From NCBI GenBank assembly GCA_016707075.1, contig JADJII010000004.1, forward strand, positions 186,001 to 250,000: a stretch of DNA of 64,000 bases, given 5' to 3'. Made by a program: the position numbers and the translations under genes. The notes below the pieces were generated by a model that saw only the letters and a list, made by a program, of their open reading frames with translations, did not search any database and was not told the DNA's origin. Below are positions 35,519 to 43,032 of this stretch, piece by piece. Source of the stretch: Egaibacter danicus (GTDB lineage: Bacteria > Pseudomonadota > Gammaproteobacteria > Burkholderiales > Burkholderiaceae_C). Position 1 is the stretch's first letter, and the number at the start of each line of letters is the position of its first letter.

Positions 35519-36558
35519 GGTGCAGCCTTGCCGCCGACGAGCCGGTTCACCTGATCCAGCACCTGTTGCACAGCGCTGGGTGCGTCGGCCGCCACGACGA
35601 TGCGCTGGGGCATGGAGCGCAGCCAGGTGATCTGGCGCTTGGCCAGCTGGCGCGTGGCGAAGATGCCTTTGTCGCGCCACGTCGGTACGCCGGGCTTGTC
35701 CGTCAAGTCGTCCGCAACCAGAGCTTCCCATGCCTGGCGGTAGCCCACACAGCGCATGGAGGGCAAGTCGGGGTTCAGGTCGCCACGGGCGCGCAGGGCC
35801 TTCACTTCGTCCAGAAAACCCGCTGCCAGCATGGCGTCAAAGCGCTGTTCGATGCGCGTGTGCAGCCAGGCGCGGTCTTGTGGCTCCAGCGACAGCAGCG
35901 GCATGGTAGTCGGCGAAAAAACAGTGCTATTTAATGAGTCATTTTGGCCGTTAGACCCCGTCGAATATGCGTGAGTAGCTATTAAATTAATAGTGTTTTT
36001 GGCGGTGTGAAAGGAAGCCATCGGTTGCCCTGACACCCGGTACACCTCCAGCGCCCGCTGGATGCGCTGGCTGTCATTCGGTTGCAGCCGGGCTGCGGTG
36101 ACAGGGTCCACACGCGCCAGCTCGGCATGCATCGCAGGCCAGCCGTTTTCCCGTGCTTGCAGCTCCAGCTCCGCGCGAATGGCCGGGTCGGCACGCGGCA
36201 TGTCGTCGATGCCGTCCATCAGCGCCTTGACGTACAACATGGTGCCGCCTACCAGCAGTGCGAGTTTGCCACGTGCGTTGATCTCGCCAATCAGGCGCTG
36301 CGCATCCTGCACAAATTCGGCAGCACTGTAGGCCTGCAACGGGTCGTGGATGTTGATCAGGTGGTGCGGCACGGCGGCCAGTTCGGCCGCCGTGGGTTTG
36401 GCGGTGCCAATGTCCATGCCGCGGTACACCAGCGCCGAGTCCACGCTGATGATTTCCACCGCATGCTGCTGCGCAATGGCCATGGCTGCCGCCGTTTTGC
36501 CCGAGGCTGTGGGGCCTACGAGCGCAATGGCTTTAAGCCGCACGTGTGGGGTCTCCAT
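35515..36558 (-). CDS. miaA: tRNA dimethylallyltransferase, with a repeat-derived insertion
   Basis: MiaA adds the dimethylallyl group to A37 of tRNAs that read codons starting with U. The 347-residue protein has Walker A GPTASGKTAAA, SVDSALVYRGMDIGTAKP and PSMRCVGYRQAWE. Between FHTAKN and PLLSLEPQ about 25-30 residues are encoded by a dispersed repeat copy (35936-35995 plus flanks) kept in frame; other MiaA proteins are shorter here. The start at 36558 overlaps the end of the upstream MFS gene by 26 bases. Confidence 0.93.
   Translation of the reverse strand: METPHVRLKAIALVGPTASGKTAAAMAIAQQHAVEIISVDSALVYRGMDIGTAKPTAAELAAVPHHLINIHDPLQAYSAAEFVQDAQRLIGEINARGKLALLVGGTMLYVKALMDGIDDMPRADPAIRAELELQARENGWPAMHAELARVDPVTAARLQPNDSQRIQRALEVYRVSGQPMASFHTAKNTINLIATHAYSTGSNGQNDSLNSTVFSPTTMPLLSLEPQDRAWLHTRIEQRFDAMLAAGFLDEVKALRARGDLNPDLPSMRCVGYRQAWEALVADDLTDKPGVPTWRDKGIFATRQLAKRQITWLRSMPQRIVVAADAPSAVQQVLDQVNRLVGGKAAP
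35936..35995 (+). repeat. dispersed short repeat, copy 4, inside miaA
   Basis: Carries TTTTGGCCGTTAGACCCCGT, then GAATATGCGTGAGTAGCTAT and TAAATTAATAGTG, a close match to the intergenic copies. It is antisense to miaA and is translated as part of NLIATHAYSTGSNGQND without a stop. Confidence 0.85.
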
Positions 36559-37750
36559 GCTTTTGCACCAGTGTCCAGGCAGACAGCGCAATGATCGCGC
36601 TCCAGAACCACAGACCATTGGTCAGCGGGAACACGCTGCCGTCCATATGCCTGCCCAGCCAGCCACCCATCACAAAAGCCACCAGCATCATCAAAAAACC
36701 GTTCAGCGCCGACGCCGCCCCGGCCGCCTGCGGGAATGGCCCCACGGCACCGCTCTGGCCGCAGGGCTGGTGAATGCCGTGCGCCAGCATGAAGGGGTAA
36801 AACGGCAGCATGATGGCCCAGGTGCCACGCACTCCGGCCAGCGCCAGCCCACCCATGAGCGTGCCGCCCAGCAGCGTCAGGCTACCCGCAATGGCCACCG
36901 TCTTTCGTACACCCAGACGCGGCAGCAGCCTGCGGCACAGCACCGTGCCACACAGGTACACCAACGACATCGACAGCATCAACAGGCCGTATTGCGTTTT
37001 GCTCAAGCCCAGCACCTTGATGAACACAAACGATGACGATGCCAGAAACGTGAACAGGCCGCCATACGACGCCGCTGACAGCGCCGAATACGCCAGAAAC
37101 GTGGGGTTGCGCACAATGCCCCACCAGGTGCGCACCAGCGTGCCGGGTTCCAGCGCACGCGGGTTTTTCTGCTGCACGGTTTCTTCGAACCGCAGGGCAA
37201 TCAGCGTCAACGACACCGCGCCAAACACCGCCAGCGCCATCAGCGCCACGCGCCAGCTGAACTGGTCCGACAAAAAGCCGCCCAGCGGCGCGCTGATGCA
37301 GGCTACAAAAGCCAGCCCGGTCAGGCCCTTGGACATGATGCGTGCACCTTCTACCGGCTGGTACAGGTCGCGCACGATGGCGCGGGCGCACATCACTCCC
37401 GCACCCATGGCGGCACCCTGCAGCGTGCGCCAGATGATCAGCATGTCCATCGTGGGCGCCAGCGTGTTGCCAATGGAAGCCACCACGTAGCAGGTCAGCC
37501 CCACCAGCAGCACCGGCCGACGGCCAAACCGGTCCGACAGCGGCCCCCAAATCAGCTGCGACAGGCCAAAGGCCAGAAGCAGTGCGGTGAGTGTGAGTTG
37601 CGCCTGCGTCATCGGTGCGCCAAAACCTTCCGTCAGTGCGGGCAGGGCGGGCAGGTACAGGTCGGTCGTGATGGGCTGCACGCCCAGCAACATGGAGAGA
37701 ATCAGCACCACCGTGGCGGGGTGCATCGCGGTTTTCTTTGTTGTGGTCAT
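36533..37750 (-). CDS. MFS multidrug efflux transporter, Bcr/CflA family
   Basis: A twelve-helix drug:proton antiporter of about 405 residues. Family motifs are the N-terminal LGVQPITTDLYLPALPAL and the loop WGPLSDRFGRRPVLLVGL (MFS motif A), with GAGVMCARAIVRDLY in helix 4-5. ATG at 37750 is used; a TTG lies one codon upstream. A perfect 8+8 base inverted repeat abuts the start codon on its 5' side (37751-37771), where a ribosome binding site would be expected, so translation or transcription may be controlled there. Confidence 0.9.
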   Translation of the reverse strand: MTTTKKTAMHPATVVLILSMLLGVQPITTDLYLPALPALTEGFGAPMTQAQLTLTALLLAFGLSQLIWGPLSDRFGRRPVLLVGLTCYVVASIGNTLAPTMDMLIIWRTLQGAAMGAGVMCARAIVRDLYQPVEGARIMSKGLTGLAFVACISAPLGGFLSDQFSWRVALMALAVFGAVSLTLIALRFEETVQQKNPRALEPGTLVRTWWGIVRNPTFLAYSALSAASYGGLFTFLASSSFVFIKVLGLSKTQYGLLMLSMSLVYLCGTVLCRRLLPRLGVRKTVAIAGSLTLLGGTLMGGLALAGVRGTWAIMLPFYPFMLAHGIHQPCGQSGAVGPFPQAAGAASALNGFLMMLVAFVMGGWLGRHMDGSVFPLTNGLWFWSAIIALSAWTLVQKHGDPTRAA

Positions 37751-37771
37751 CAATCTGAGCGTATCAGATTG
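37751..37771. promoter_or_regulatory. perfect inverted repeat directly upstream of the Bcr/CflA gene
   Basis: CAATCTGA (37751-37758), five bases, TCAGATTG (37764-37771). The arms are exact and the last base touches the ATG on the minus strand. It lies between two minus-strand genes, so it may be an operator for a repressor or a translational hairpin. No T-run follows, so it is not an intrinsic terminator. Confidence 0.5.
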
Positions 37772-37780
37772 ATGGAGGCG

Positions 37781-38641
37781 CTATTTCAGCTTGAACAGTT
37801 GCGCCAGCGCCTGCCGGTACTGCGGCTGGCCCACCGAATTGGTGTTGTGGTGAGAGCCGCCGGGGACCAGCACAAATTCCTTCGGACCCACGGCAGCCTC
37901 AAAAAGCTTTCGTCCCAGCTCGGGTTTGATGAGGCTGTCCTGCTCGCCATGCACCACGAGCAGCGGCGAGCCAATCTGCGCCACTTTTTTGACGGACTCA
38001 AACCGTTGGGTGATCAGGCCATTCACCGGCAACCAACCCCATTTCATGGTGTCAAACACATCGGGGATGGAGGTGAACGTGCCCTCGACAATCGTGCCGG
38101 TTTCATCCGTTACCTGACTGGCCAGCTCGATGGCGATGGCGCCGCCCAGTGAATGGCCAAAAATATAACGCGGCTGTTTGGGGTATTGCGCTGCCAGCCA
38201 GTCCCATGCGGCACGGGCGTCTTCATAGGCCAGCGTTTCAGAGGGCAGCGATGCATCGCTCTTGCCAAAGCCGCGGTAGTCCACCGCCAGCACCGAAAAA
38301 CCCAGCTCCTGCATGCGGCGCACGCGCTGGGCCGAGCCGGTGACATTCCAGCGTGCGCCGTGCAGGTACAGCATGACGGGTGCCCTGGCCGCGGGGGCGT
38401 CATCGGCGCCCCCGGCCGCGTGCCACAGACCATGCAGCTTGACCGGTTTGCCCGAGAGTCTGGAATCAAACTCTATCCACACGTCCTGCATGCCCTGCGC
38501 TGCTTCCAGCCCACTGCCCCAGCTGCGGGTGCTCGGCTGAAAAATCCATTCACCCTGCTTTTCATCCAGCGTGGCACAGCCCATCATGGCCGCCAGAGAG
38601 AGGGCAGTCGCGATTAATTTCAGAATAACGGGCTTCTTCAT
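37781..38641 (-). CDS. alpha/beta hydrolase, probable lipoprotein
   Basis: A 286-residue hydrolase with an N-terminal signal ending in AAMMGC, a lipobox with an unusual residue before glycine. The serine nucleophile lies in GHSLGG, and the acid and histidine are in VVHGEQDSLIKPELG and PGGSHHNT. The oxyanion region is MLYLHGARWNVTGS, and the fold resembles BAAT/bem46-type hydrolases. Substrate unknown. Upstream of, and probably transcribed with, the Bcr/CflA pump. Confidence 0.8.
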   Translation of the reverse strand: MKKPVILKLIATALSLAAMMGCATLDEKQGEWIFQPSTRSWGSGLEAAQGMQDVWIEFDSRLSGKPVKLHGLWHAAGGADDAPAARAPVMLYLHGARWNVTGSAQRVRRMQELGFSVLAVDYRGFGKSDASLPSETLAYEDARAAWDWLAAQYPKQPRYIFGHSLGGAIAIELASQVTDETGTIVEGTFTSIPDVFDTMKWGWLPVNGLITQRFESVKKVAQIGSPLLVVHGEQDSLIKPELGRKLFEAAVGPKEFVLVPGGSHHNTNSVGQPQYRQALAQLFKLK

Positions 38642-38686
38642 TTACCCGCAAGATAGCAAATTTCTGAATCCCTTGCTGCGGACCCG

Positions 38687-40024
38687 TCAAACGGACAGGG
38701 GCGCCGGGCCTGTTTCGAGTGTCATCTGCCCCAGCATGTCCGGCGTGATCAGCGTGATGCCCCGCGCGGTTACGTAAAAACGCGCCCGGTCGGCTTCTGG
38801 GTCCACCCCCACCGTCAAGCCATCGGGCAAATGGCAGCGTTTATCGACCACGGCGCGCCGCAGCACCACGTTGCGGCCAATCACCACATCTGGTAGTACC
38901 ACGGAGTCCTCCACCAGACTCAGGTCACCCACCCGCACTTTGGCGAACAGGATCGAACGCCGCACGGTGGCGCCGCTGACGATGCAACCGCTGGACACCA
39001 GCGAGTCCACCGCCATGCCGCGCCGGTTGTCATCATCAAATACAAACTTGGCCGGTGGCAGCTGCGGCTGCAGGCTGACGATGGGCCACTGGTCGTCGTA
39101 GAGGTTCAGTTCCGGCACCACTTTGGTAAGCTCAATGTTGGCTTGCCAGTAGGCGTCAACGGTTCCCACGTCGCGCCAGTAGGGCTGCTCTCCGACCATG
39201 TTGACGCAGCTTTTGGCAAAGTTGTGTGCCATCAGTTTGTGACGCCCAATCAGTTTGGGAATCAGGTCCTTGCCAAAGTCGTGGCTGGAGGTCGGGTCTT
39301 GTGCGTCCATTGCCAGTTGCTCGCAAAGAAACGCGCTGTTGAACACATAGATTCCCATGCTGGCCAGCGCACGATCAGGGGTGCCCGGCAGCGGCCTGGG
39401 GTTTTGTGGCTTCTCGTCAAAAGCCACGATGCGATGCTGCGCATCCACTTCCATGATGCCGAAGTTGACGGCGTCTGCCAGTGGCACATCGATGCAGGCC
39501 ACGGTGGCATCAGCACCATTGACCACATGCTCGGCGAGCATGATCGCGTAGTCCATCTTGTAGACATGGTCACCTGCCAGGATCAACACATACTCGGCTC
39601 TTGCTTCGCGCACGAGGTTGAGGTTCTGGTAGACGGCGTCGGCTGTTCCGCTGTACCAGTTCTCACCCAGCCGCTGCTGGGCCGGGACCACGTCGATGTA
39701 TTCGCCCATGTTCGCGGCCAGAAACCCCCAGCCACGTTCGACATGGCGAATCAGGCTTTGTGATTTGTATTGGGTCATCACCGCAATGCGCCGCAGGCCC
39801 GAATTCACGCAATTGCCCAGCGCAAAGTCGATGATCTTCAACTTGCCTGCAAACGGCACGGCGGGTTTTGCCCGCGAGTCGGTCAGTTGCTGGAGACGCT
39901 TGCCGCGTCCTCCAGCCAGCACCATGGCAAAGGTGCGCTGTGTCAGGTGGCCGGGGTCGGCTGGCGTGACCCGGTCGCTGCGCGCGAGGTAATCATGGCA
40001 AGGTGTTGGCAAGGCCGGGGGCAT
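38687..40024 (-). CDS. glgC: glucose-1-phosphate adenylyltransferase
   Basis: Makes ADP-glucose from glucose 1-phosphate and ATP for glycogen synthesis. The 445-residue protein has the nucleotide-binding signature LAGGRGKRLQQLTDSRAKPAVPFAG, the catalytic segment ILAGDHVYKMDY, substrate site in VAFDEKPQNP, and a C-terminal left-handed beta helix of hexapeptide repeats. Its ATG directly follows the stop of the universal stress protein gene. No other glycogen gene is in the window. Confidence 0.94.
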   Translation of the reverse strand: MPPALPTPCHDYLARSDRVTPADPGHLTQRTFAMVLAGGRGKRLQQLTDSRAKPAVPFAGKLKIIDFALGNCVNSGLRRIAVMTQYKSQSLIRHVERGWGFLAANMGEYIDVVPAQQRLGENWYSGTADAVYQNLNLVREARAEYVLILAGDHVYKMDYAIMLAEHVVNGADATVACIDVPLADAVNFGIMEVDAQHRIVAFDEKPQNPRPLPGTPDRALASMGIYVFNSAFLCEQLAMDAQDPTSSHDFGKDLIPKLIGRHKLMAHNFAKSCVNMVGEQPYWRDVGTVDAYWQANIELTKVVPELNLYDDQWPIVSLQPQLPPAKFVFDDDNRRGMAVDSLVSSGCIVSGATVRRSILFAKVRVGDLSLVEDSVVLPDVVIGRNVVLRRAVVDKRCHLPDGLTVGVDPEADRARFYVTARGITLITPDMLGQMTLETGPAPLSV

Positions 40025-40924
40025 CTATACGCGCTCCGCTTGTGGTGGCACCACCAGCACATCGCGCAGCGTGTGGTGCAACACATGCAGGGCCAGACTG
40101 CCCAGCGGTGGCTCCGCGACCGCACTCTGGCCATGGTGGCCTATCGCTACACAATCCGCAGGCAGTGCCGCTGCGCGCTCGACAATGGCCCGCGCGGGAA
40201 CCTCGTCAATAACCTCTGCTGCCACCGGATAGGTCAAATTCGCTTCGTGTTTCAGCGCCAGCTGGTTCAGCTGCCGCACCGCCTGCGCGTGCATGGCGTC
40301 ATGCACTGAGCGAAGCTGCTCCCTGGAAGAGCTGCCGATGTCCAGAACGGAATTCCAGCTGGGCGGCATCGCCAGCAGCAGGGTGTGCCGCGCAGCCGGA
40401 AACAGGCTTGCCGAAAAGTCAATGGTGTGAAGGGACACATCGCCCATGTCCACGGCGGTAAGCACCTTGTTGTAGGGATGGCACTTGGCACAGCGTACGA
40501 CCAGCACCGGGCAAGGTGGCAAACGAACCATTTTCAGCGCCGCGCTACCCAGACCCATCAATTCAGGCTCGGAGCGCGAGCCCACGACCACCAGTGAGAC
40601 GGCTTTTTCCCTGACCCGCGCCGCAATGACCTGGCCCACATCACCCACGCCGAAGCAGGCCTCCACCTTGAGCCCGGTGGTAGTGGCCAGGGACTGCGCC
40701 TGATTCTTCAGGTGTTGATGAACGCGCACATCGGGTGGCGGGTCCATCACCAGCCGCTGCGCATCGAACACGCCTTTCAGCCCATGCCATGCGCTGGCAT
40801 CGAAGGCATGCAACAAATCCAGCGACGCACCGTGTGCCTCAGCCAGTTGTACAGCCCGCTCCACGGCTACGCGGGCACCGGACGAAAAGTCGGTAGCAAC
40901 CAGAATGCGGTGAATGGTGGTCAT
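40025..40924 (-). CDS. tandem universal stress protein (two UspA domains)
   Basis: About 299 residues made of two Usp domains. The first begins IHRILVATDFSSGARVAVERAVQLAEAHGA and ends with VVVGSRSEPELMGLGSAALKMVRLPPCPVLVVR, the glycine-rich nucleotide motif. The second starts near YNKVLTAVDMGDVSLHTIDF, with a less perfect ATP motif (VAIGHHGQSAVAEPPLGSLALHVLHHTLRDVLVVP). I start at ATG 40924; upstream codons in frame lack support. An FNR-like site lies about 60 bases upstream. It is adjacent to glgC. Confidence 0.88.
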   Translation of the reverse strand: MTTIHRILVATDFSSGARVAVERAVQLAEAHGASLDLLHAFDASAWHGLKGVFDAQRLVMDPPPDVRVHQHLKNQAQSLATTTGLKVEACFGVGDVGQVIAARVREKAVSLVVVGSRSEPELMGLGSAALKMVRLPPCPVLVVRCAKCHPYNKVLTAVDMGDVSLHTIDFSASLFPAARHTLLLAMPPSWNSVLDIGSSSREQLRSVHDAMHAQAVRQLNQLALKHEANLTYPVAAEVIDEVPARAIVERAAALPADCVAIGHHGQSAVAEPPLGSLALHVLHHTLRDVLVVPPQAERV

Positions 40925-40983
40925 GCCCGAACCCCCCTGAATGCTGGAAACGCCCATGCTCAACCGATTTGCCGCTGCAGGGA

Positions 40984-40997
40984 TTGATTTATGTCAA
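40984..40997. promoter_or_regulatory. FNR/Anr-like box upstream of the universal stress protein gene
   Basis: On the minus strand TTGAC-ATAA-ATCAA, one base from the FNR consensus TTGAT-N4-ATCAA. Its centre is about 66 bases before the Usp start codon, a distance consistent with activation at -41.5 and a short leader. Universal stress genes are known FNR/Anr targets in several proteobacteria. The site also precedes the divergent hemolysin III gene. Confidence 0.5.
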
Positions 40998-41023
40998 TTT
41001 GTCGAGGGCTAAGATCGCTACCT

Positions 41024-41686
41024 ATGAAAGCAAATCCCGTTATGCACGCCGAACGCCACCAGTCGCTGGGTGAGGAAATAGCCAATAGCGTCAGCCACGG
41101 CGTGGGCCTGCTGCTGGCCGTGATCGGCGCGCCCTTTCTGGTGGTGTCTGCCGTGCGCCAGTCTGACGCCGCCTTCATCGTGGGTGCCAGCGTGTTTGCG
41201 CTCACCATGGTGCTGCTGTATGGCGCGTCCATGCTGTACCACGCGCTCCCGCACAACCGCACGGCCAAGAAGGTATTCAAGGTGCTGGACCACGGTGCCA
41301 TCTACCTGCTGATTGCCGGCACCTACACCCCGTTCACACTGGGCGTGCTGCGCGGCGCCTGGGGCTGGACGCTGTTTGGCCTGGTATGGGGCCTGGCGGC
41401 GATCGGTGTCACGCTGAAAGCACTGAACCGCATGTCGCACCCGCACATCTCTACCGGCCTGTACCTGCTGATGGGCTGGCTGGTGCTGATTGCCATCAAA
41501 CCGCTGGCAGCCAGCGTGCCCACCGCCGGCCTGTGGTGGCTGGTGGCGGGCGGTGTGGCCTACACGGCCGGCGTGGTGTTCTATGCCACCGATTCACGCT
41601 GGCGCTACGGGCACTTTGTGTGGCACCTGTTTGTGATGGCGGGCACGGCTTGTCACTTTGTGGCGGTGTATGGGTATGCGGGGTAA
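41024..41686 (+). CDS. hemolysin III/YqfA-like membrane protein (PAQR superfamily)
   Basis: About 220 residues with seven membrane helices. Conserved motifs are ERHQSLGEEIANSVSHGVG, YGASMLYHALPHNRTAKKVFKVLDHGAIYLLIAGTYTPF and the C-terminal GHFVWHLFVMAGTACHF, whose histidines are the metal ligands of the PAQR fold. Not a toxin despite the name; members affect membrane lipids. ATG at 41024 or 41042 could be the start. It is divergent from the Usp gene. Confidence 0.85.
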   Translation: MKANPVMHAERHQSLGEEIANSVSHGVGLLLAVIGAPFLVVSAVRQSDAAFIVGASVFALTMVLLYGASMLYHALPHNRTAKKVFKVLDHGAIYLLIAGTYTPFTLGVLRGAWGWTLFGLVWGLAAIGVTLKALNRMSHPHISTGLYLLMGWLVLIAIKPLAASVPTAGLWWLVAGGVAYTAGVVFYATDSRWRYGHFVWHLFVMAGTACHFVAVYGYAG

Positions 41687-41711
41687 AAAGGTGATAACTG
41701 GCCTTTTTATG

Positions 41712-41770
41712 TGCCAAATTGGCCTCCAGCCCTTGTTGGTTATGCGTGAGTAGCTATTAAATATATAGCA
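41712..41770 (+). repeat. dispersed short repeat, copy 5
   Basis: Reads AAATTGGCCTCCAGCCCTTGT, then GGTTATGCGTGAGTAGCTAT and TAAATATATAGCA. It is the best-preserved intergenic copy and abuts the truncated 3' side of the integron integrase remnant, so it may mark where intI was cut. Confidence 0.85.
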
Positions 41771-41993
41771 ACCAAAGTCTCCAGGCAACTTCTGAGCTCG
41801 GTCTTGCGCCCACAGTGCATGGCTCAGAGCTTGCCTCATGTCGCGCGGATGCTTCAAACCGTGCGATCGGATGAAAAGTGAATCCAGTACAGATAGGTTT
41901 TTCGGCGCTGAGGCTATAGTGCAAATAGCGAATGCGCTCCCGCACCTGATCCAGCAGACAAACTGACAGCAAGGGTGGAGTGCCGGGTTTCAT
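41770..41993 (-). pseudogene. intI: integron integrase gene remnant (intI), truncated and frameshifted
   Basis: From ATG 41993 it reads MKPGTPPLLSV, then LDQVRERIRYLHYSLSAEK, matching the N terminus of IntI integrases. One base is missing from an A-run after SAEK; the next frame gives TYLYWIHF. A second single-base loss in a T-run leads to a third frame with LKHPRDMRQ, matching the following IntI segment (HGxRHPR). After that the sequence stops matching and a dispersed repeat begins. The catalytic C-terminal domain is absent, so no active recombinase can be made. Confidence 0.85.
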
Positions 41994-42002
41994 GGTTTGA
42001 TT

Positions 42003-42031
42003 TATAACTGTATTTATAAGCAGTATATCAA
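42003..42031 (-). promoter_or_regulatory. intI promoter overlapping a LexA-like SOS box
   Basis: On the minus strand TACTGCTTATAAATACAGTT (42006-42025) agrees with the E. coli LexA consensus at 16 of 20 positions, including CTG and CAG ends. It lies between TTGATA (42026-42031) and TATAAA, a possible -35/-10 pair. Integron integrases are known to be SOS controlled through such a site. Here it survives although the gene behind it is dead. Confidence 0.65.
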
Positions 42032-42128
42032 CCAAAAACCCAATAGACAAGCCAGTTTCAGGAGGATTCCATGTCCAGTTTATCCCGCAGCGCCCAGATT
42101 AATCCGCAGGTTTTGCGGTATACATTGC

Positions 42129-42135
42129 GTTAAAT
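42129..42135 (+). other. attI-type core site, left end of the cassette array
   Basis: GTTAAAT fits the GTTRRRY core, cut by integrases between G and T. It lies 136 bases from the intI start on the correct side. The first cassette starts at its second base. No paired inverse core with a folded stem is seen to its left, as expected for attI rather than attC. Confidence 0.6.
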
Positions 42136-42142
42136 TGCACTC

Positions 42143-42358
42143 ATGGTTATAGGTGCCATCAAAGTATTGGGATTGCTGTTTAGTGGTCCCATTTTTGCGT
42201 ATGTCGTGTTGGCCGTGGGTTGCGCTGCGCCTTGGCAATTGCTGGGCGTCTGGTGTGGACACAACGCGGCGCTTTCACTTGTCGTCTTATCGGTAGCTGG
42301 TTGGCTTGTGGCCGCTGTGGCTGTAGCAGTCATCGCAGGACGAAGGAGAACCAAATGA
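42143..42358 (+). CDS. cassette 1: small membrane protein
   Basis: A 71-residue protein starting eight bases after the core site, the usual position for a cassette gene. Two hydrophobic helices (about residues 5-28 and 40-65) are separated by a short loop with Cys and His (WCGHN), and the tail is basic (RRRTK). No ribosome binding site is seen. Function is unknown and I recognise no family. Its stop overlaps the next small ORF in ATGA. Confidence 0.6.
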   Translation: MVIGAIKVLGLLFSGPIFAYVVLAVGCAAPWQLLGVWCGHNAALSLVVLSVAGWLVAAVAVAVIAGRRRTK

Positions 42359-42486
42359 ATTTTTTAAAAATGAGCACATTTGCGACTCTGCGTGTTTGGG
42401 CGCGTAGTCCATTCACGCCATGTTGGCACGCAAGCAATTTAACTGGTCGGCCCAGCAGCGACGGCCTGCGGCCCCGCCTGGCCTAA
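42355..42486 (+). CDS. cassette 1: 43-residue ORF reading into attC
   Basis: ATG at 42355 overlaps the previous stop and is preceded by a perfect AAGGAG at 42343-42348, six bases away, which strongly suggests translation. The peptide begins MNFLKMSTFATLRVWARSPF and its last 17 residues, from NLTGRPSSDG on, are encoded by the attC itself. The stop lies four bases before the next core. Function is unknown. Confidence 0.55.
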   Translation: MNFLKMSTFATLRVWARSPFTPCWHASNLTGRPSSDGLRPRLA

Positions 42487-42496
42487 AACGTTAAAT
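42437..42496 (+). repeat. attC site of cassette 1
   Basis: 60 bases from inverse core ATTTAAC (42437-42443) to core GTTAAAT (42490-42496), which are exact reverse complements. The interior is GC rich with GGCCTGCGGCC-type self-complementarity. Length is in the normal attC range. Confidence 0.75.
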
Positions 42497-42499
42497 GCA

Positions 42500-42934
42500 A
42501 TGACCACCGTCACGACTTGTTTGGAGTTTCAAGACACGACCTGGCTCGCTACCGATGAAGACGGTTGCGTAGGAGTCTTCTTTACCGGCGGTCAGGGCCC
42601 AATTCGCGAAACATCGTTCATTGGCGCTGCCGATCAATTCAAAATTGAAGATCTCTTGCTGGAACTTCACAAGAGTTCGCAAAGTAAGCTGCACATACCG
42701 TACAAGCGCACGGACGACTACGTAGCGATGGCCGAACGAGGTCTGTATGCTTTCGACTGGACCGACGCTCATCGCACATCTTCAGAAGACAGAAATGTGT
42801 ACGAACTAGTTGCAGAGCCGTCACAGCCTCTGAAAGTGGTACAGCTACCCGATTTGCTACGAAGCTTGGGGCTTGCGACAAAGATTTGTGGCTCCCACTT
42901 TGCAGATGCCTATAAGTCTGGTGTTCGAGTATGA
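42500..42934 (+). CDS. cassette 2: hypothetical protein
   Basis: A 144-residue soluble acidic protein that starts nine bases after the cassette boundary. The N terminus contains TTWLATDEDGCVGVFFTGGQGPI, a pattern of a beta-strand pair around a DxDG turn. I have a loose memory of this pattern in uncharacterised and immunity-like proteins but cannot name a family. No ribosome binding site is visible. The stop is five bases before the inverse core of its attC. Confidence 0.7.
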   Translation: MTTVTTCLEFQDTTWLATDEDGCVGVFFTGGQGPIRETSFIGAADQFKIEDLLLELHKSSQSKLHIPYKRTDDYVAMAERGLYAFDWTDAHRTSSEDRNVYELVAEPSQPLKVVQLPDLLRSLGLATKICGSHFADAYKSGVRV

Positions 42935-42938
42935 GAGC

Positions 42939-43025
42939 ATTTAACAGGTTGCTCGTCGCGGACACGCAGCCCCAGGTGGCCGCTTCGCGGCGCGGGCTGC
43001 GCGCCGTACAGCGCCAACGTTATGG
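42939..43025 (+). repeat. attC site of cassette 2
   Basis: 87 bases from inverse core ATTTAAC (42939-42945) to the junction core GTTATGG (43019-43025). The inverse core complements the first bases of its own cassette (TTAAAT). The interior folds with CGCAGCCC against GGGCTGCG and the hairpin GGCCGCTTCGCGGC. Confidence 0.75.
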
Positions 43026-43032
43026 CGCATAG

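Noticed and set aside
41594..41857. An 87-codon frame beginning MKHPRDMRQ as a separate gene
   Set aside because: Its first codons are one frame of the intI remnant and the rest runs through a repeat and the end of the hemolysin III-like gene; it is not an independent gene.
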